DNA from: Alistipes senegalensis
GTDB taxonomy: Bacteria; Bacteroidota; Bacteroidia; Bacteroidales; Rikenellaceae
NCBI GenBank assembly: GCA_023665825.1
Contig: JAMPDE010000001.1
Span: 922,598-957,625, forward strand
Direction: 5' to 3'
Length of the DNA: 35,028 nucleotides
Under the pieces are notes generated by a model. It was not told where the DNA came from and ran no database searches. It worked only from the letters and a program-made list of their open reading frames with translations. This document shows, one piece after another, positions 1 to 12,778 of this stretch (positions are counted from its first letter, which is position 1; each line of letters starts with the position of its first letter). The position numbers and the translations under genes were made by a program.

Positions 1-3241
<3,241 letters not shown>

Positions 3242-3245
<4 letters not shown>

Positions 3246-4207
3246 ACGTCACCGAACTGCTGCACGCGACACTGGAACGAGGCGCGACCCGCTTCGCGTT
3301 CGAGCTGCTGCCGCCGCTCAAAGGCGACGGCATGGAGGGAATTCGCGCCTCGATCGACCGGCTGGCAGAGTTCGACCCGGCCTATATCAACGTCACGTTC
3401 CATCGCGAGAGCATCAAGCAGACACTACGGGCGGACGGCACGCCGGAACGACACGTCGTGCGGCGGCGTCCGGGCACGGTGGGCATCTCGGCCGCTATCC
3501 GCCAACGCTACGGCATCGAAACGGTGCCCCACCTGATCTGCGGCGGGCTGTCGCGCTACGACATCGAGGACGCACTCATCGACATGGATTTTCTCGGACT
3601 GCACAACGTGCTGGCCCTGCGGGGCGACAAGTTGCAGGACGAGCGGGCATTCGTTCCCCACCCGCAAGGCCATGCGCATGCGGTCGACCTCGTGCGGCAA
3701 ATCGCGGCCATGAATCGCGGACAGTTCGTCGACGGCGAGGTGGAGGTATGCCACCACTCGAAGTTCTCGATCGGCGTGGCGGGCTATCCCGAAAAACACG
3801 CCGATGCGCCCGACGCGGAGAGCGACATCCGTCGACTGAAAGAGAAAATCGACGTCGGAGCTGAGTACATCGTTACCCAGCTGTTCTACGACAACGCCCG
3901 TTTTTTCGACTTCGTGCGCCGTTGCCGCGAAGCCGACATCACCGTGCCCATTATTCCGGGCATCAAGCCGATTTCGACCCTGCGGCACCTGACGCTGCTG
4001 CCCGCGACCTTCGGATGCTCGATTCCGGCCGACCTCGAACGCGAAATCCTCGCCCACCGCGACGACCCGGCGGCAATCCGCCGCATCGGTACCGAATGGG
4101 CCATCGCCCAAAGCCGCGAACTGAAAGCGGCGGGCGTACCGGTGCTGCACTACTACCCGATGGGCAAGGCGGAAAACATCGTCGAAATCGCCAAAACCGT
4201 ATTTTAG
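3242..4207 (+). CDS. metF: 5,10-methylenetetrahydrofolate reductase MetF
   Basis: Reduces methylenetetrahydrofolate to 5-methyltetrahydrofolate, the methyl donor of MetH encoded directly upstream. It is 321 residues, slightly longer than the ~296-residue E. coli enzyme. It is a single FAD-binding TIM-barrel domain, with FAFELLPPL at the N-terminus, the barrel segments VPHLICGG and [14 protein letters not shown], and the late segment IIPGIKPIS. The C-terminus is [18 protein letters not shown]. The ATG at 3242 overlaps the metH stop, and only 2 bp separate the TAG from the next ATG at 4210, so it is co-transcribed with both neighbours. A longer in-frame reading upstream of 3242 is just metH in another frame and was not used. 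Confidence 0.96.
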
Positions 4208-4209
4208 CC

Positions 4210-5325
4210 ATGACCCCAGTCGAATTCCGCCGCCACCTGCACGCCCACCCCGAGCTTTCGTTCCGCGAGGAGGCGACCGCCGCATTCATCACCGAACAAC
4301 TCACAGCGGCAGGCATCGAATGCCGTCCCATTGCGCGCACGGGCGTACTGGCCCGCATCGAGGGACGCAATCTCGTATCGGCCGGACGGCCCGCCGTCGT
4401 CCTGCGGGCCGACATCGACGCCCTGCCCATTGCAGAGCGGACGGGGCTGGCCTGCTGCTCGCAAAACGAGGGGGTCATGCACGCCTGCGGACACGACATC
4501 CACGCGGCCGTACTTTTCGGGGTGTTGCAGCATCTGGCCGCCGCACCCGATTTCGCAGGGACGGTCTTCGGGCTATTCCAGCCGGGCGAGGAGTGCAATC
4601 CGGGCGGCGCATCGCTCGTACTGGCCGAAAATCCGTTCGAGGGCTACGACGTCCGCGCTGTCGTCGGCGAGCACGTTGAACCGCAGCTGGAAGTGGGCAC
4701 GCTCGGCTTCCGGGCCGGAAAATACATGGCGGCGAACGACGAACTGCGCTTTCGGGTGCACGGCGCAGGCGGGCACGGAGCCCTGCGCACGCAGTTGAAA
4801 GACCCCGTAGCGGCAGCCGCCGAACTGATTTCAGCGCTTTTGGGTCTGAACGACACCGAATCGGTGCTCTCCATCGGCCGGGTCGAAGCCGCCGGAGCGA
4901 CGAACGTTGTCCCCGACGAAGTCTGCATGGAGGGTACGCTGCGCACGTTCGACGAAGCACACCGCGACGAACTGCACCGCCGAATCACCGACACGGTGAG
5001 CGGCATCGACCGACGGCACGGTACCCACACCGACATGGACATCGATCGCGGCTATCCCTGCGTGGTGAACGACACCGCGCTGGTCGAACTCTCCACCACC
5101 CTTGCCAAGCAAAGCGGCCTCTTAATAAAAATGCTCCCGCTGCGGCCGACGGCCGAAGACTTCGGGTACTATTGTCGGCGTTATCCCTCGCTGTTCTACC
5201 GGTTAGGAGTGGGTGCCGCCGCAGACCGCACGCATACGGCGACTTTCGCCCCCGACGAACGGGCCATCGACGTCGGAATCGGTTTCATGCACCGACTGGC
5301 CCTGCTAATTCTCAAACAATCATGA
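4210..5325 (+). CDS. M20-family metallopeptidase / amidohydrolase (M20D type)
   Basis: Predicted di-metal hydrolase of N-acyl amino acids or related amides, 371 residues, with no signal peptide and therefore cytoplasmic. The N-terminus has the family motif RRHLHAHPELSF. The metal-binding segment is MHACGHDIHAA (C93, H95, D96). The catalytic acid pair is E127-E128 in PGEECNPGG, followed by a lid/dimerisation domain around HGAGGHGALR. The order of motifs fits the M20D group (hippurate hydrolase, IAA-amino-acid hydrolase, N-acetyldiaminopimelate deacetylase relatives). Substrate cannot be told from sequence. It sits 2 bp after metF and overlaps rnr by 4 bp. An AT-rich stretch, TTAATAAAAATG (5122-5133), lies in frame near the C-terminus and is unlike the surrounding codon usage. 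Confidence 0.9.
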   Translation: MTPVEFRRHLHAHPELSFREEATAAFITEQLTAAGIECRPIARTGVLARIEGRNLVSAGRPAVVLRADIDALPIAERTGLACCSQNEGVMHACGHDIHAAVLFGVLQHLAAAPDFAGTVFGLFQPGEECNPGGASLVLAENPFEGYDVRAVVGEHVEPQLEVGTLGFRAGKYMAANDELRFRVHGAGGHGALRTQLKDPVAAAAELISALLGLNDTESVLSIGRVEAAGATNVVPDEVCMEGTLRTFDEAHRDELHRRITDTVSGIDRRHGTHTDMDIDRGYPCVVNDTALVELSTTLAKQSGLLIKMLPLRPTAEDFGYYCRRYPSLFYRLGVGAAADRTHTATFAPDERAIDVGIGFMHRLALLILKQS

Positions 5326-7562
5326 AGAAAACGAAACAACCACGCAAAATACGTGAACCCAAAGACCGCGCGAGCATCATTCTGAACCTGCTCCGCGAAA
5401 TGCCCGACAACAAATTCTCGCTCAAGCACCTCGCTTCGGCATCGGGCGGAGCGACGAAAGAGGGGCGCCGCGAAACGCTCGAAATCATCGGCCGGCTCTT
5501 CGACGAGGGAATCGTCGAGGAGTGCGCCCGTCAGAAATACCGCCTCACCCGCAAACACCTGCCCCGCTACGAAGGCACAGCCTCGATGAACTCGACCGGC
5601 ACCGTGTTCGTGCGGGTCGACGGAATGGAGCAGGATATCTACATCCACCCCCGCAACACGGCCAATGCACTGGACGGCGACCGCGTGGAAGCGGTCATCC
5701 TCAACGGCAAACGCAAGAACAAACAACCCGAAGGCGAGATCGTCCGCATCGTGGAACGCAGCCGCAAGAGCTACGTCGGCATCGCCGAAGTGGGTTCGCA
5801 TCAGATTTTCGTGCGGCCCGATTCGCGCAACATCGCATCGGACATCTACCTCTCGAAACGCACCTATCCCGATGTGCAGGACGGCGACAAGGTGGTCGTG
5901 CGCATCGTCGACTGGGCCGAAGGGAGCAAATGCCCCGTCGGCGAGCTGGTCGACATTCTGGGCCCCGCAGGGGAGAACGACACCGAAATGCACGCCATAC
6001 TGGCCGAATACGACCTCCCCTACCGCTTCGAACCCGAAGTGGAGACGGCCGCCCGAGCCATCGACGGACGCATCACCGAAGCCGAAATCGCCGCCCGCCG
6101 CGACTTCCGCGACGTAACGACCTTCACGGTCGACCCGGCCGACGCGAAGGATTTCGACGACGCACTGTCGGTGCGCCGCATCCGCGACGGCGTGTGGGAA
6201 GTGGGCGTGCACATCGCCGACGTGACCCACTACGTGCGTCCGCACTCTACGATCGACGACGAAGCCGTCGCGCGCGGCACGTCGGTCTACTTGGTCGACC
6301 GCACGGTGCCGATGCTCCCCGAACGGCTCTCGAACGAGCTCTGCTCGCTGCGGCCCGACGAGGACAGCCTCTGCTTTTCGGCCGTCTTCACGCTCAACGA
6401 AAACCTCGACCTGCTCGACGAATGGTTCGGCCGCACGGTCATCCACTCCGACCGCCGGTTCACCTACGCCGAAGCGCAGCAGGTCATCGAAACCGGACGG
6501 GGCGACTATGCCGACGAGGTGCTGACCCTGCACCGGCTGGCGCAGGGACTGCGCGCGCAGCGTTTCAAGAACGGCGCAATCGCGTTCGCCCGCGAGGAGA
6601 TGAAATTCCGGCTCGACGAACACGGCAAACCCATAGGCGTCTACTTCAAGGAACAACAAGAGGCCAACCAGATGATCGAGGAGTTCATGCTGCTGGCCAA
6701 CCGGCGCGTAGCGGAGTTCTGCGGTCACCGCACGAACGACAAAGGCCGCCGCACGCCCCGCACGATGGTCTACCGCGTGCACGACACGCCCAACGAGGAG
6801 AAACTCGACCGCTTCCGGCAGTTCATCCTGCGCTTCGGGCGGGTGTTCCACGCCTCGAAAGGGCGTGCCGTAGCGAAAGAGATGAACAAACTTTTCGGCC
6901 AGCTCAAAGGCACGCCCGAAGAGAACGCCGTGACGATCATGGCCGTGCGGTCGATGGCCAAAGCGTGCTACACGACCGACAACATCGGCCACTACGGGCT
7001 GGCGTTCCCCTACTACACGCACTTCACGTCACCAATCCGGCGCTATCCCGACATGATGGTGCACCGGCTGCTGGCGCGTTACTTGGACGGCAGCAAGTCG
7101 GCAGACCGGGAGACGCTCGAAAGCCTCTGCGTACACGCATCGGAACGCGAAGTAGTGGCGGCCGAAGCCGAACGCGCCTCGATCAAGTACAAGATGGTGG
7201 AGTTCATGAAAGAGCACTTGGGCGAGGAGTTCTCGGGACGCGTTTCGGGGCTGACCGACTGGGGCGTCTACGTCGAACTCGACGAAACGCACATCGAGGG
7301 GCTGGCCCACATGCGTGACATCGAGGGGGATTTCTTCCTCTTCGACGAAACCGACTACGAGGTCATCGGCCAATCGACCGGCCGCCGGCTGACGCTGGGC
7401 GACGCCGTGCGCATCCGCGTGAAGCAGGCCGACCTGCGCAAACGGCAGCTCGACTTCGAGCTACTGGCACCCCAGTCCGGCTCCGACCGAAGCCGTTCGC
7501 GGCATGCCAAGCCGGACACGGCACCCGCCGTTCGCCGCAGCTCGCGGAGGAAAGGGAGATAA
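5322..7562 (+). CDS. rnr: Ribonuclease R
   Basis: Processive 3'-to-5' exoribonuclease that degrades structured RNA. It is 746 residues, close to bacterial RNase R proteins. There is an N-terminal winged-helix region (SIILNLLREMPDNKFSLKHL), then cold-shock-type OB domains from about residue 80, then the RNB catalytic domain. The four metal-binding aspartates lie in VDPADAKDFDDALS at D271, D277, D279 and D280. The second RNB motif is YYTHFTSPIRRYPDMM. An S1 domain follows from about residue 640 (FSGRVSGLTDWGVYVEL), and the tail is basic (RRSSRRKGR). The chosen ATG overlaps the M20 gene stop by 4 bp. An open reading upstream of it in the same frame lies inside the M20 gene and is not used. It is the last gene of the operon and is followed at once by a terminator. 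Confidence 0.96.
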   Translation: MKKTKQPRKIREPKDRASIILNLLREMPDNKFSLKHLASASGGATKEGRRETLEIIGRLFDEGIVEECARQKYRLTRKHLPRYEGTASMNSTGTVFVRVDGMEQDIYIHPRNTANALDGDRVEAVILNGKRKNKQPEGEIVRIVERSRKSYVGIAEVGSHQIFVRPDSRNIASDIYLSKRTYPDVQDGDKVVVRIVDWAEGSKCPVGELVDILGPAGENDTEMHAILAEYDLPYRFEPEVETAARAIDGRITEAEIAARRDFRDVTTFTVDPADAKDFDDALSVRRIRDGVWEVGVHIADVTHYVRPHSTIDDEAVARGTSVYLVDRTVPMLPERLSNELCSLRPDEDSLCFSAVFTLNENLDLLDEWFGRTVIHSDRRFTYAEAQQVIETGRGDYADEVLTLHRLAQGLRAQRFKNGAIAFAREEMKFRLDEHGKPIGVYFKEQQEANQMIEEFMLLANRRVAEFCGHRTNDKGRRTPRTMVYRVHDTPNEEKLDRFRQFILRFGRVFHASKGRAVAKEMNKLFGQLKGTPEENAVTIMAVRSMAKACYTTDNIGHYGLAFPYYTHFTSPIRRYPDMMVHRLLARYLDGSKSADRETLESLCVHASEREVVAAEAERASIKYKMVEFMKEHLGEEFSGRVSGLTDWGVYVELDETHIEGLAHMRDIEGDFFLFDETDYEVIGQSTGRRLTLGDAVRIRVKQADLRKRQLDFELLAPQSGSDRSRSRHAKPDTAPAVRRSSRRKGR

Positions 7563-7604
7563 AAAAGAGGAGTGCCGCTCGTTAGAGCGGCACTCCTCTT
7601 TTTT
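7561..7604. terminator. Strong bidirectional intrinsic terminator
   Basis: A perfect 14-bp stem (7567-7580 with 7585-7598) has a GTTA loop and is flanked by A6 on the left and T6 on the right, so the pairing can extend to 20 bp and both strands see a U-tract. It separates the convergent rnr (plus) and M3 peptidase (minus) and serves both. Confidence 0.95.
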
Positions 7605-7611
7605 ATATAAT

Positions 7612-9732
7612 TCATTTCTCCAACTGCATCTTGTCGATGAGGGCTTGGGTCTCGGGCTTATGGCCGCGAAACCGGACGTAAAGCGTCATCGGATGCTCCG
7701 ACCCGCCTTTCGACAGGATGTTTTCGCGGAACGAATCCGAAACCTCGCGATTGAAGATGCCTTTCTCCTTGAAAAGCGAGAATGCGTCGGCTTCGAGTAC
7801 TTCGGCCCATTTGTACCCGTAATATCCGGCCGCATAACCGCCCGCGAAGATGTGTGTGAACGCGGGCGACATGGCCGTACCCTCGACGACGGGCAGTACC
7901 TGCGTGGGAGCCATCGCCGCCTGCTCGAATGCCGCGACATCGCCCGTGAACGACTCCGTCAGCGTGTGCCAAGCCATGTCGGTCATGCCGAACGACAACT
8001 GGCGCACGTTGGCGTAGGCCGCCAGATAGTTCTGCGCCGCCACGATGCGGTCGACGATCTCGGCCGGAATCGGCTCGCCCGTCTTGTAGTGCACGGCCCA
8101 CAGGTCGAGGAACTCCTTTTCGGTCGCCCAGTTCTCCATGATTTGCGACGGAAGTTCCACGAAGTCGCGGTAGACGCTCGTACCGGTCAGCGATTCGTAC
8201 GAACCCTCGCCCAGCATGCCGTGCAGGGCATGGCCGAACTCGTGGAGGAAGGTCTCCAACTCGTCGAACGTCAGCAGCGACGGTTCGGTTTCGGTCGGCT
8301 TGGTGAAATTCATCACCAGCGACACCAACGGACGCACCTCCTTGCCGTCGACCGTTTTGGCGCCGCGAAACTCGGTCATCCAAGCACCGGCGCGTTTCGT
8401 GGCACGCGGGAAGAAGTCGAGGTAGAGCACCGCGCGGAAACGGCCTTCGGAATCGGTCACGTCGTAAGCTGTGACGTCGGGATGATAGACCTCGATGTCG
8501 GGATTGGGCGTGAACGTGAGCCCGTAGAGCTTATTGGCCAACAGGAAGACGCCCTTCTTGACGTTTTCGAGCGACAAGTAAGGTTTTATCAATTCGTCGT
8601 TGAGCGAATAGTGGGCGTCCTTGTATTTCTGGCTGTAATAGGCCCAATCCCAAGGCATCAACGCACCTTTGAAACCGAGCGAAGCGGCGTAATCGTTCAC
8701 CTTGCGGTAATCGGTGTCGGCATAGGATTTCGTCGCCGTCAGCAACTCCTGCAAGAAATTCTGCACGGTCGGCGTATTCTCGGCCATGCGGTTTTCCAGC
8801 ACGTAGTCCGCATAGTTCTTATAGCCCAGCAGGTTGGCGATTTTCAGCCGCGTATCGACGATTTTGCGGATCACCTCCGTGTTGTCGAACTCCCCGCCCA
8901 AAGCACGCGAGTTGGACGCCCGCCAAAGTTTCTCTTTGAGCGCACGATTCGACGAATAGGTCAGGAACGGCACGTAGCTCGGAGCCTGCAACGTCACAGT
9001 CCAACCCTTCTGGCCGCGCGCTTTGGCATCGGCCGCCAGCGTCGCTTTGACGAACGCGGGCAGCTCGGCCACCTGCGCGGGGTCGGTGATGTTGAGCGTA
9101 AAGGCGTTGGTCGCCGCGAGCGAATTCTGGCCGAACTGCAACGTCAAGGCCGACAACTCGGTAGTGTACTGCCGGTACAACTCCTTGTCCTCGTCGGAGA
9201 GAGCCGCGCCGTTGCGGGCGAAACTCTTGTAAGTATTTTCGAGCAGTTTTTTGTCCTCCGTCGAAAGGCCCCAGCCCGGATGTTCGTAGACCTCCTTGAC
9301 GCGTGCGAACAAGGCGGGGTCGAGCGAAATGTCGTTCGCCAGCTGCGTCAGTTTCGGCTGGACGCGCTGGGCGATCGCCTGCATTTCGTCGGTCGCATCG
9401 GCTTCCAGCAGATTGAAGAAAATCCCCTCGATGCGGCCGAGCAGTTCGCCCTGCCGCTCCAACGCGACGATGGTATTGCCGAACGTGGACTTCTTGGGAT
9501 TGTTGACAATGGCGTCGATTTCAGCCCGCGCGCAGGCGATGGCGGCATCGAACGCCGGCTCGTAGTTCGCCAGCTCGATAGCCGAGAACGGAGCCGTCTC
9601 GTGGGGCGTCGACCACTCGGCCAACAGCGGATTGGAGCTATCCAGTTCGGGCAGCTGCGCCTTCGGCATCGAACGGTCGGCACAACCCGCCGCCAAAGCG
9701 GAAAAAGTCATAAGCAAAAGTGTTTTTTTCAT
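7612..9732 (-). CDS. M3-family zinc peptidase (Dcp/oligopeptidase-like), predicted lipoprotein
   Basis: Thermolysin-fold metallopeptidase of the M3 family, 706 residues, similar in size to E. coli Dcp (~680). The zinc motif HEFGH is at residues 497-501. The downstream segment FVELPSQIMENWA carries the glutamate typical of the family. The start at 9732 (MKKTLLLMTFSALAAGC) gives an ideal lipoprotein signal with lipobox LAAGC and the acylated cysteine at residue 17. Upstream in-frame methionines would bury this signal, so they were rejected. A lipid anchor implies periplasmic or surface action on short peptides; the dipeptidase versus oligopeptidase specificity is not visible. It lies 43 bp downstream of a paralogous gene and is probably co-transcribed with it. 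Confidence 0.93.
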   Translation of the reverse strand: MKKTLLLMTFSALAAGCADRSMPKAQLPELDSSNPLLAEWSTPHETAPFSAIELANYEPAFDAAIACARAEIDAIVNNPKKSTFGNTIVALERQGELLGRIEGIFFNLLEADATDEMQAIAQRVQPKLTQLANDISLDPALFARVKEVYEHPGWGLSTEDKKLLENTYKSFARNGAALSDEDKELYRQYTTELSALTLQFGQNSLAATNAFTLNITDPAQVAELPAFVKATLAADAKARGQKGWTVTLQAPSYVPFLTYSSNRALKEKLWRASNSRALGGEFDNTEVIRKIVDTRLKIANLLGYKNYADYVLENRMAENTPTVQNFLQELLTATKSYADTDYRKVNDYAASLGFKGALMPWDWAYYSQKYKDAHYSLNDELIKPYLSLENVKKGVFLLANKLYGLTFTPNPDIEVYHPDVTAYDVTDSEGRFRAVLYLDFFPRATKRAGAWMTEFRGAKTVDGKEVRPLVSLVMNFTKPTETEPSLLTFDELETFLHEFGHALHGMLGEGSYESLTGTSVYRDFVELPSQIMENWATEKEFLDLWAVHYKTGEPIPAEIVDRIVAAQNYLAAYANVRQLSFGMTDMAWHTLTESFTGDVAAFEQAAMAPTQVLPVVEGTAMSPAFTHIFAGGYAAGYYGYKWAEVLEADAFSLFKEKGIFNREVSDSFRENILSKGGSEHPMTLYVRFRGHKPETQALIDKMQLEK

Positions 9733-9775
9733 CTTATTTCGGAATATGGGTTTCTTCATTTTTCGGGCCACGACA

Positions 9776-11944
9776 TCATTCGGCGACGGCCGTGTCCGGT
9801 TCATTCGCTACTTCGGGGGTCGGTTCGGGTTCCGGTTCGATCAGGCCGCGACCGAGCAGCATCGCCCGTTTGTCGGGGTCTTGGCCGCGAAAAGCGCGGT
9901 ACATCGTCATGCCGTCCTCCGACCCGCCGCGCGCCAGAATCTCGCGGCGGAATTTCTCGGCGATTTTCTTGTTGAAAAGGTCGCCGCTCTCGCGGAATGC
10001 CGCGAAAGCATCCTTGTCCAACACTTCGGCCCATGTATAGAAATAGTACCCGGCCGAATAACCGCCGTTGAAGATGTGCGCGAAGTAAGGGTAATGGTAA
10101 CGCGGTTCGATTTGGGGAATCAGCCCGCGCCGCTCGTTCAGCGCGTTGCGCTCGAACGCTACGGGGTCAAACGGCTCGTACTCCGTAATGGAATGGATGT
10201 CCATGTCGGAAAGCGACGCGGCGATTAGCTCCGTCGTCGCGAAACCCTGATTGAACAGCTCGCTGCGGCGCAGTTTCTCGACCAGATGCTGCGGAATCAC
10301 CTCGCCCGTGCGGTAGTGCACGGCGTAGTGTTTCAGCACGTCGGGCTCGAACGCCCAGTTCTCCATGACCTGCGACGGAAGTTCGACGAAATCGCCCTCG
10401 ACCTCCGTGAGCCCGCGATATTTCACGTCGTGGAACAGGAAGTGCAGCGCGTGGCCGAACTCGTGGAACAACGTTTCGGTCTCGTCGAGCGTCAGCAGGG
10501 CCGGCGTGCCGGCGGTCGGACGGGTGAAGTTGGCCACGATCGAGACGACGGGAGCGACCCGCTCGCCGTTCTCGTAGATCTGCTCGACGTAATTGCCGCA
10601 CCATGCGCCCTGACTCTTGCCGTCGCGCGGGAAGAAGTCGAAATACAGCACGCCCAGATGCGATTCGTCGGCATCGAGCACCTCGTAGGCTACGGCTTCG
10701 GGGTGGTAGAGCGGCACGGCGACCGGCCGGAACGTGATGCCGTACAAGCGATTAGCCAAGAAGAAAATGCCGCTCTGCACGTTCTCCAACGAGAAATAAG
10801 GCCGCAGCATCTCTTCGTTCAGGTCGTAATTCTGCTTGCGCAGTTTCTCGGCATAGTACCACCAGTCCCACGCCTCGAACGTCCCGTCGGGATAGTCCTT
10901 GCGGAAAAGTTCGGTCATTTCGGCCAGCTCGCTTTCGGCCCGTTCGAGCGCGGGCGTCCAGATTTCGTCGAGCAGCGCGTAGACCGCTTTCGGCGTTCCG
11001 GCCATCTGGTCGGCCGTGACGTAGGCGGCATAGGAGGGATACCCCAGCAGGTGGGCTTTCTCCGTCCGCAGCTTAATGAAATCGTTGATGAGCTGTTTGT
11101 TGTCGTGGGCATCGCCGTTGTTGCCGCGCGAGAGGTAGGCCTTGTAGATGCGCTCGCGCAGGTCACGCTGCGTCGAGTAGGTCACGAACGGAATCCAGCT
11201 CGGTTTGTGCAGCGTGAAGACGTACCTGTTTTTGAGCCCCAGCGCTTCGGCCTTTTCGCGCGCTTGGTCGCGCACGCCCGACGGAAGGCCGTCCAACTGA
11301 TCCGAAGCGAGCTCCATGACGAACGCGTTGTTTTCGGCCAGCAGGTTGTTGCCGAAGCGCACCGACGCGAGCGAAAGCTCCTCGTTGATGGCTTTCAGCC
11401 GCTCTTTTTGCTCCTTGTCGAGCAGGGCGCCGGCCCGCACGAAACCGTCGTAGGTCTTTTGCAACAGCCGGGTCTGTTCGGCATCGAGGCCCAGCTGCGC
11501 CCGGCGGTCGTACACCGACTTTATTTTGGAAAAAAGTTTTTCGTCGAGCCGGATGCGGTCGGCGTGGGCCGTCAGCAGCGGCATGGCCTGCTCCTGCAAG
11601 GCCTGCATCTCGGGGCTGTTGTCGGCCTCGCACAACATGCCGAATACCAGCGCGGCCTGCGCCAGCATTTTTCCCGAGTTGTCGTAAGCGAGGATGACGT
11701 TCTCGAACGTGGGTTCGTCGTTGTCGGACGTAATGGCGTCGATTTCGGCCGCCTGCAACGACATGCCGCGCTCGAAAGCGGGCAGGAAGTGTTCGGGGCG
11801 GATGCGGTCGAACGGCGGCACGCCGTAGGGCGTATCCCACGCGCCGAAAAAGGGATTCTCCGCCTTGTCTGCGGCGGAATTGCACGACACGACGGTCATA
11901 AGCGAAAGAAGCGATAAAGTGAATAAACCTGCGATGCGTTTCAT
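9776..11944 (-). CDS. Second M3-family zinc peptidase, predicted lipoprotein
   Basis: Paralogue of the next gene on the minus strand, 722 residues. The start MKRIAGLFTLSLLSLMTVVSC has a lipoprotein signal with the lipobox cysteine at residue 21. The zinc motif HEFGH is at residues 494-498, followed by FVELPSQVMENWAFEP. The C-terminus has an extra acidic, proline-rich tail (EPEPEPTPEVANEPD) that the paralogue lacks. The two proteins share length, motifs and flanking segments (LYFDFFPR, MENWA, GGYxAGYYxYxWAEVL), which indicates an old tandem duplication. Function is likely the hydrolysis of short peptides in the periplasm; a division of labour between the two copies is a guess. It is divergent from rsmE across a 60-bp gap. 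Confidence 0.92.
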   Translation of the reverse strand: MKRIAGLFTLSLLSLMTVVSCNSAADKAENPFFGAWDTPYGVPPFDRIRPEHFLPAFERGMSLQAAEIDAITSDNDEPTFENVILAYDNSGKMLAQAALVFGMLCEADNSPEMQALQEQAMPLLTAHADRIRLDEKLFSKIKSVYDRRAQLGLDAEQTRLLQKTYDGFVRAGALLDKEQKERLKAINEELSLASVRFGNNLLAENNAFVMELASDQLDGLPSGVRDQAREKAEALGLKNRYVFTLHKPSWIPFVTYSTQRDLRERIYKAYLSRGNNGDAHDNKQLINDFIKLRTEKAHLLGYPSYAAYVTADQMAGTPKAVYALLDEIWTPALERAESELAEMTELFRKDYPDGTFEAWDWWYYAEKLRKQNYDLNEEMLRPYFSLENVQSGIFFLANRLYGITFRPVAVPLYHPEAVAYEVLDADESHLGVLYFDFFPRDGKSQGAWCGNYVEQIYENGERVAPVVSIVANFTRPTAGTPALLTLDETETLFHEFGHALHFLFHDVKYRGLTEVEGDFVELPSQVMENWAFEPDVLKHYAVHYRTGEVIPQHLVEKLRRSELFNQGFATTELIAASLSDMDIHSITEYEPFDPVAFERNALNERRGLIPQIEPRYHYPYFAHIFNGGYSAGYYFYTWAEVLDKDAFAAFRESGDLFNKKIAEKFRREILARGGSEDGMTMYRAFRGQDPDKRAMLLGRGLIEPEPEPTPEVANEPDTAVAE

Positions 11945-11964
11945 CGGATTTCGTGATTATTGTT

Positions 11965-11972
11965 TAACTTTG
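11965..11972 (+). promoter_or_regulatory. Bacteroidetes -7 promoter element for the rsmE operon
   Basis: TAACTTTG matches the Bacteroidetes -7 consensus TAnnTTTG and lies 32 bp before the rsmE ATG, within the 60-bp gap between divergent genes. A clear -33 TTTG is not present. On the opposite strand TATCTTTA (11980-11987) is a weaker candidate for the M3 peptidase pair. Confidence 0.6.
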
Positions 11973-12004
11973 CGGGCTATAAAGATAAAGAATTTAATCC
12001 GGCC

Positions 12005-12778
12005 ATGCAACTCTTTTACGCGCCCGGCTTGGTGCCGCCCGAACACACGCTCGACGAAGAAGAATCGAAGCACTGCGTGCGGGTACTGCGTCTGGACGCC
12101 GGCGACACGGTGAACGTGACCGACGGTCGGGGCAATCTGTACCGGTGCGAGCTGGTCGAGGCCCATCCGAAGCGCTGCCGCCTGCGGGTGGTCAACTGCC
12201 GGCCGGAGTACGAAAAACCCGCCTACCGGCTGACAATGGCCGTCGCGCCGACCAAGAACGCCGACCGCTTCGAGTGGTTTCTCGAAAAGGCGACCGAAGT
12301 GGGCGTCAGTGCAATCGTGCCGCTCGAAACCGAGCACAGCGAACGGCGCAATTTCAAGGCCGAACGGGGCGAACGGGTCATCACGGCCGCGATGAAACAG
12401 TCGCTCAAAGCCTATCGGCCCGAACTGCATCCGCTGACCGCGTTTCGCGAGGCGGTGGAACGGCCGTTCGACGGCCGCCGGTTCATCGCCCACTGCGACG
12501 TAGCCCGCACGGCAGCGGGGAAAGCCTATTTGGCGCAGACGCTGCACGCGGGCGAAGATGCGGAGGTCTTCATCGGGCCCGAAGGGGATTTTTCGCCGGA
12601 GGAGATCGACTTCGCGCTGGCGCACGGATTCGAGGAAATCACGCTGGGCCCGCAACGGCTGCGCACCGAAACGGCGGCGGTCGCAGCGACGGTCATGGCG
12701 GCCGTCGTCAATGAAACGAATTGCCAAACGGAGGCTGACCGCAAGGTACGGAGCTCCGCCAAATCAGAAAAATCATGA
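12005..12778 (+). CDS. rsmE: 16S rRNA m3U1498 methyltransferase RsmE
   Basis: SPOUT-class methyltransferase that methylates U1498 of 16S rRNA. It is 257 residues from the ATG at 12005 (MQLFYAPGL), near the usual ~245. The N-terminal PUA-like part contains EEESKHCVRVLRLDAGD. The conserved middle is LEKATEVGVSAIVPLETEHSE. The SAM-binding knot includes VFIGPEGDFSPEEIDFA and ITLGPQRLRTETAAVAAT. A slightly earlier in-frame ATG at 11960 precedes the promoter -7 element and is rejected. The C-terminus carries a polar extension after VMAAVVN. The stop overlaps the ATG of the next gene by 4 bp, tying an rRNA modification gene to the membrane complex operon. Confidence 0.94.
   Translation: MQLFYAPGLVPPEHTLDEEESKHCVRVLRLDAGDTVNVTDGRGNLYRCELVEAHPKRCRLRVVNCRPEYEKPAYRLTMAVAPTKNADRFEWFLEKATEVGVSAIVPLETEHSERRNFKAERGERVITAAMKQSLKAYRPELHPLTAFREAVERPFDGRRFIAHCDVARTAAGKAYLAQTLHAGEDAEVFIGPEGDFSPEEIDFALAHGFEEITLGPQRLRTETAAVAATVMAAVVNETNCQTEADRKVRSSAKSEKS

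Noticed and set aside
5196-7022. Minus-strand open reading of 608 residues opposite rnr
   Set aside because: Antisense frame of a well-conserved RNase R; composition is compatible with codon-bias shadow only.
9733-9804. Upstream starts for the first M3 peptidase
   Set aside because: They would place extra residues ahead of a textbook lipoprotein signal peptide and run into the preceding gene's 3' end.
7504-9975. Plus-strand open reading of 823 residues across the terminator and opposite the M3 peptidase
   Set aside because: It reads through the rnr terminator and mirrors the M3 genes in antisense; no domain recognisable.
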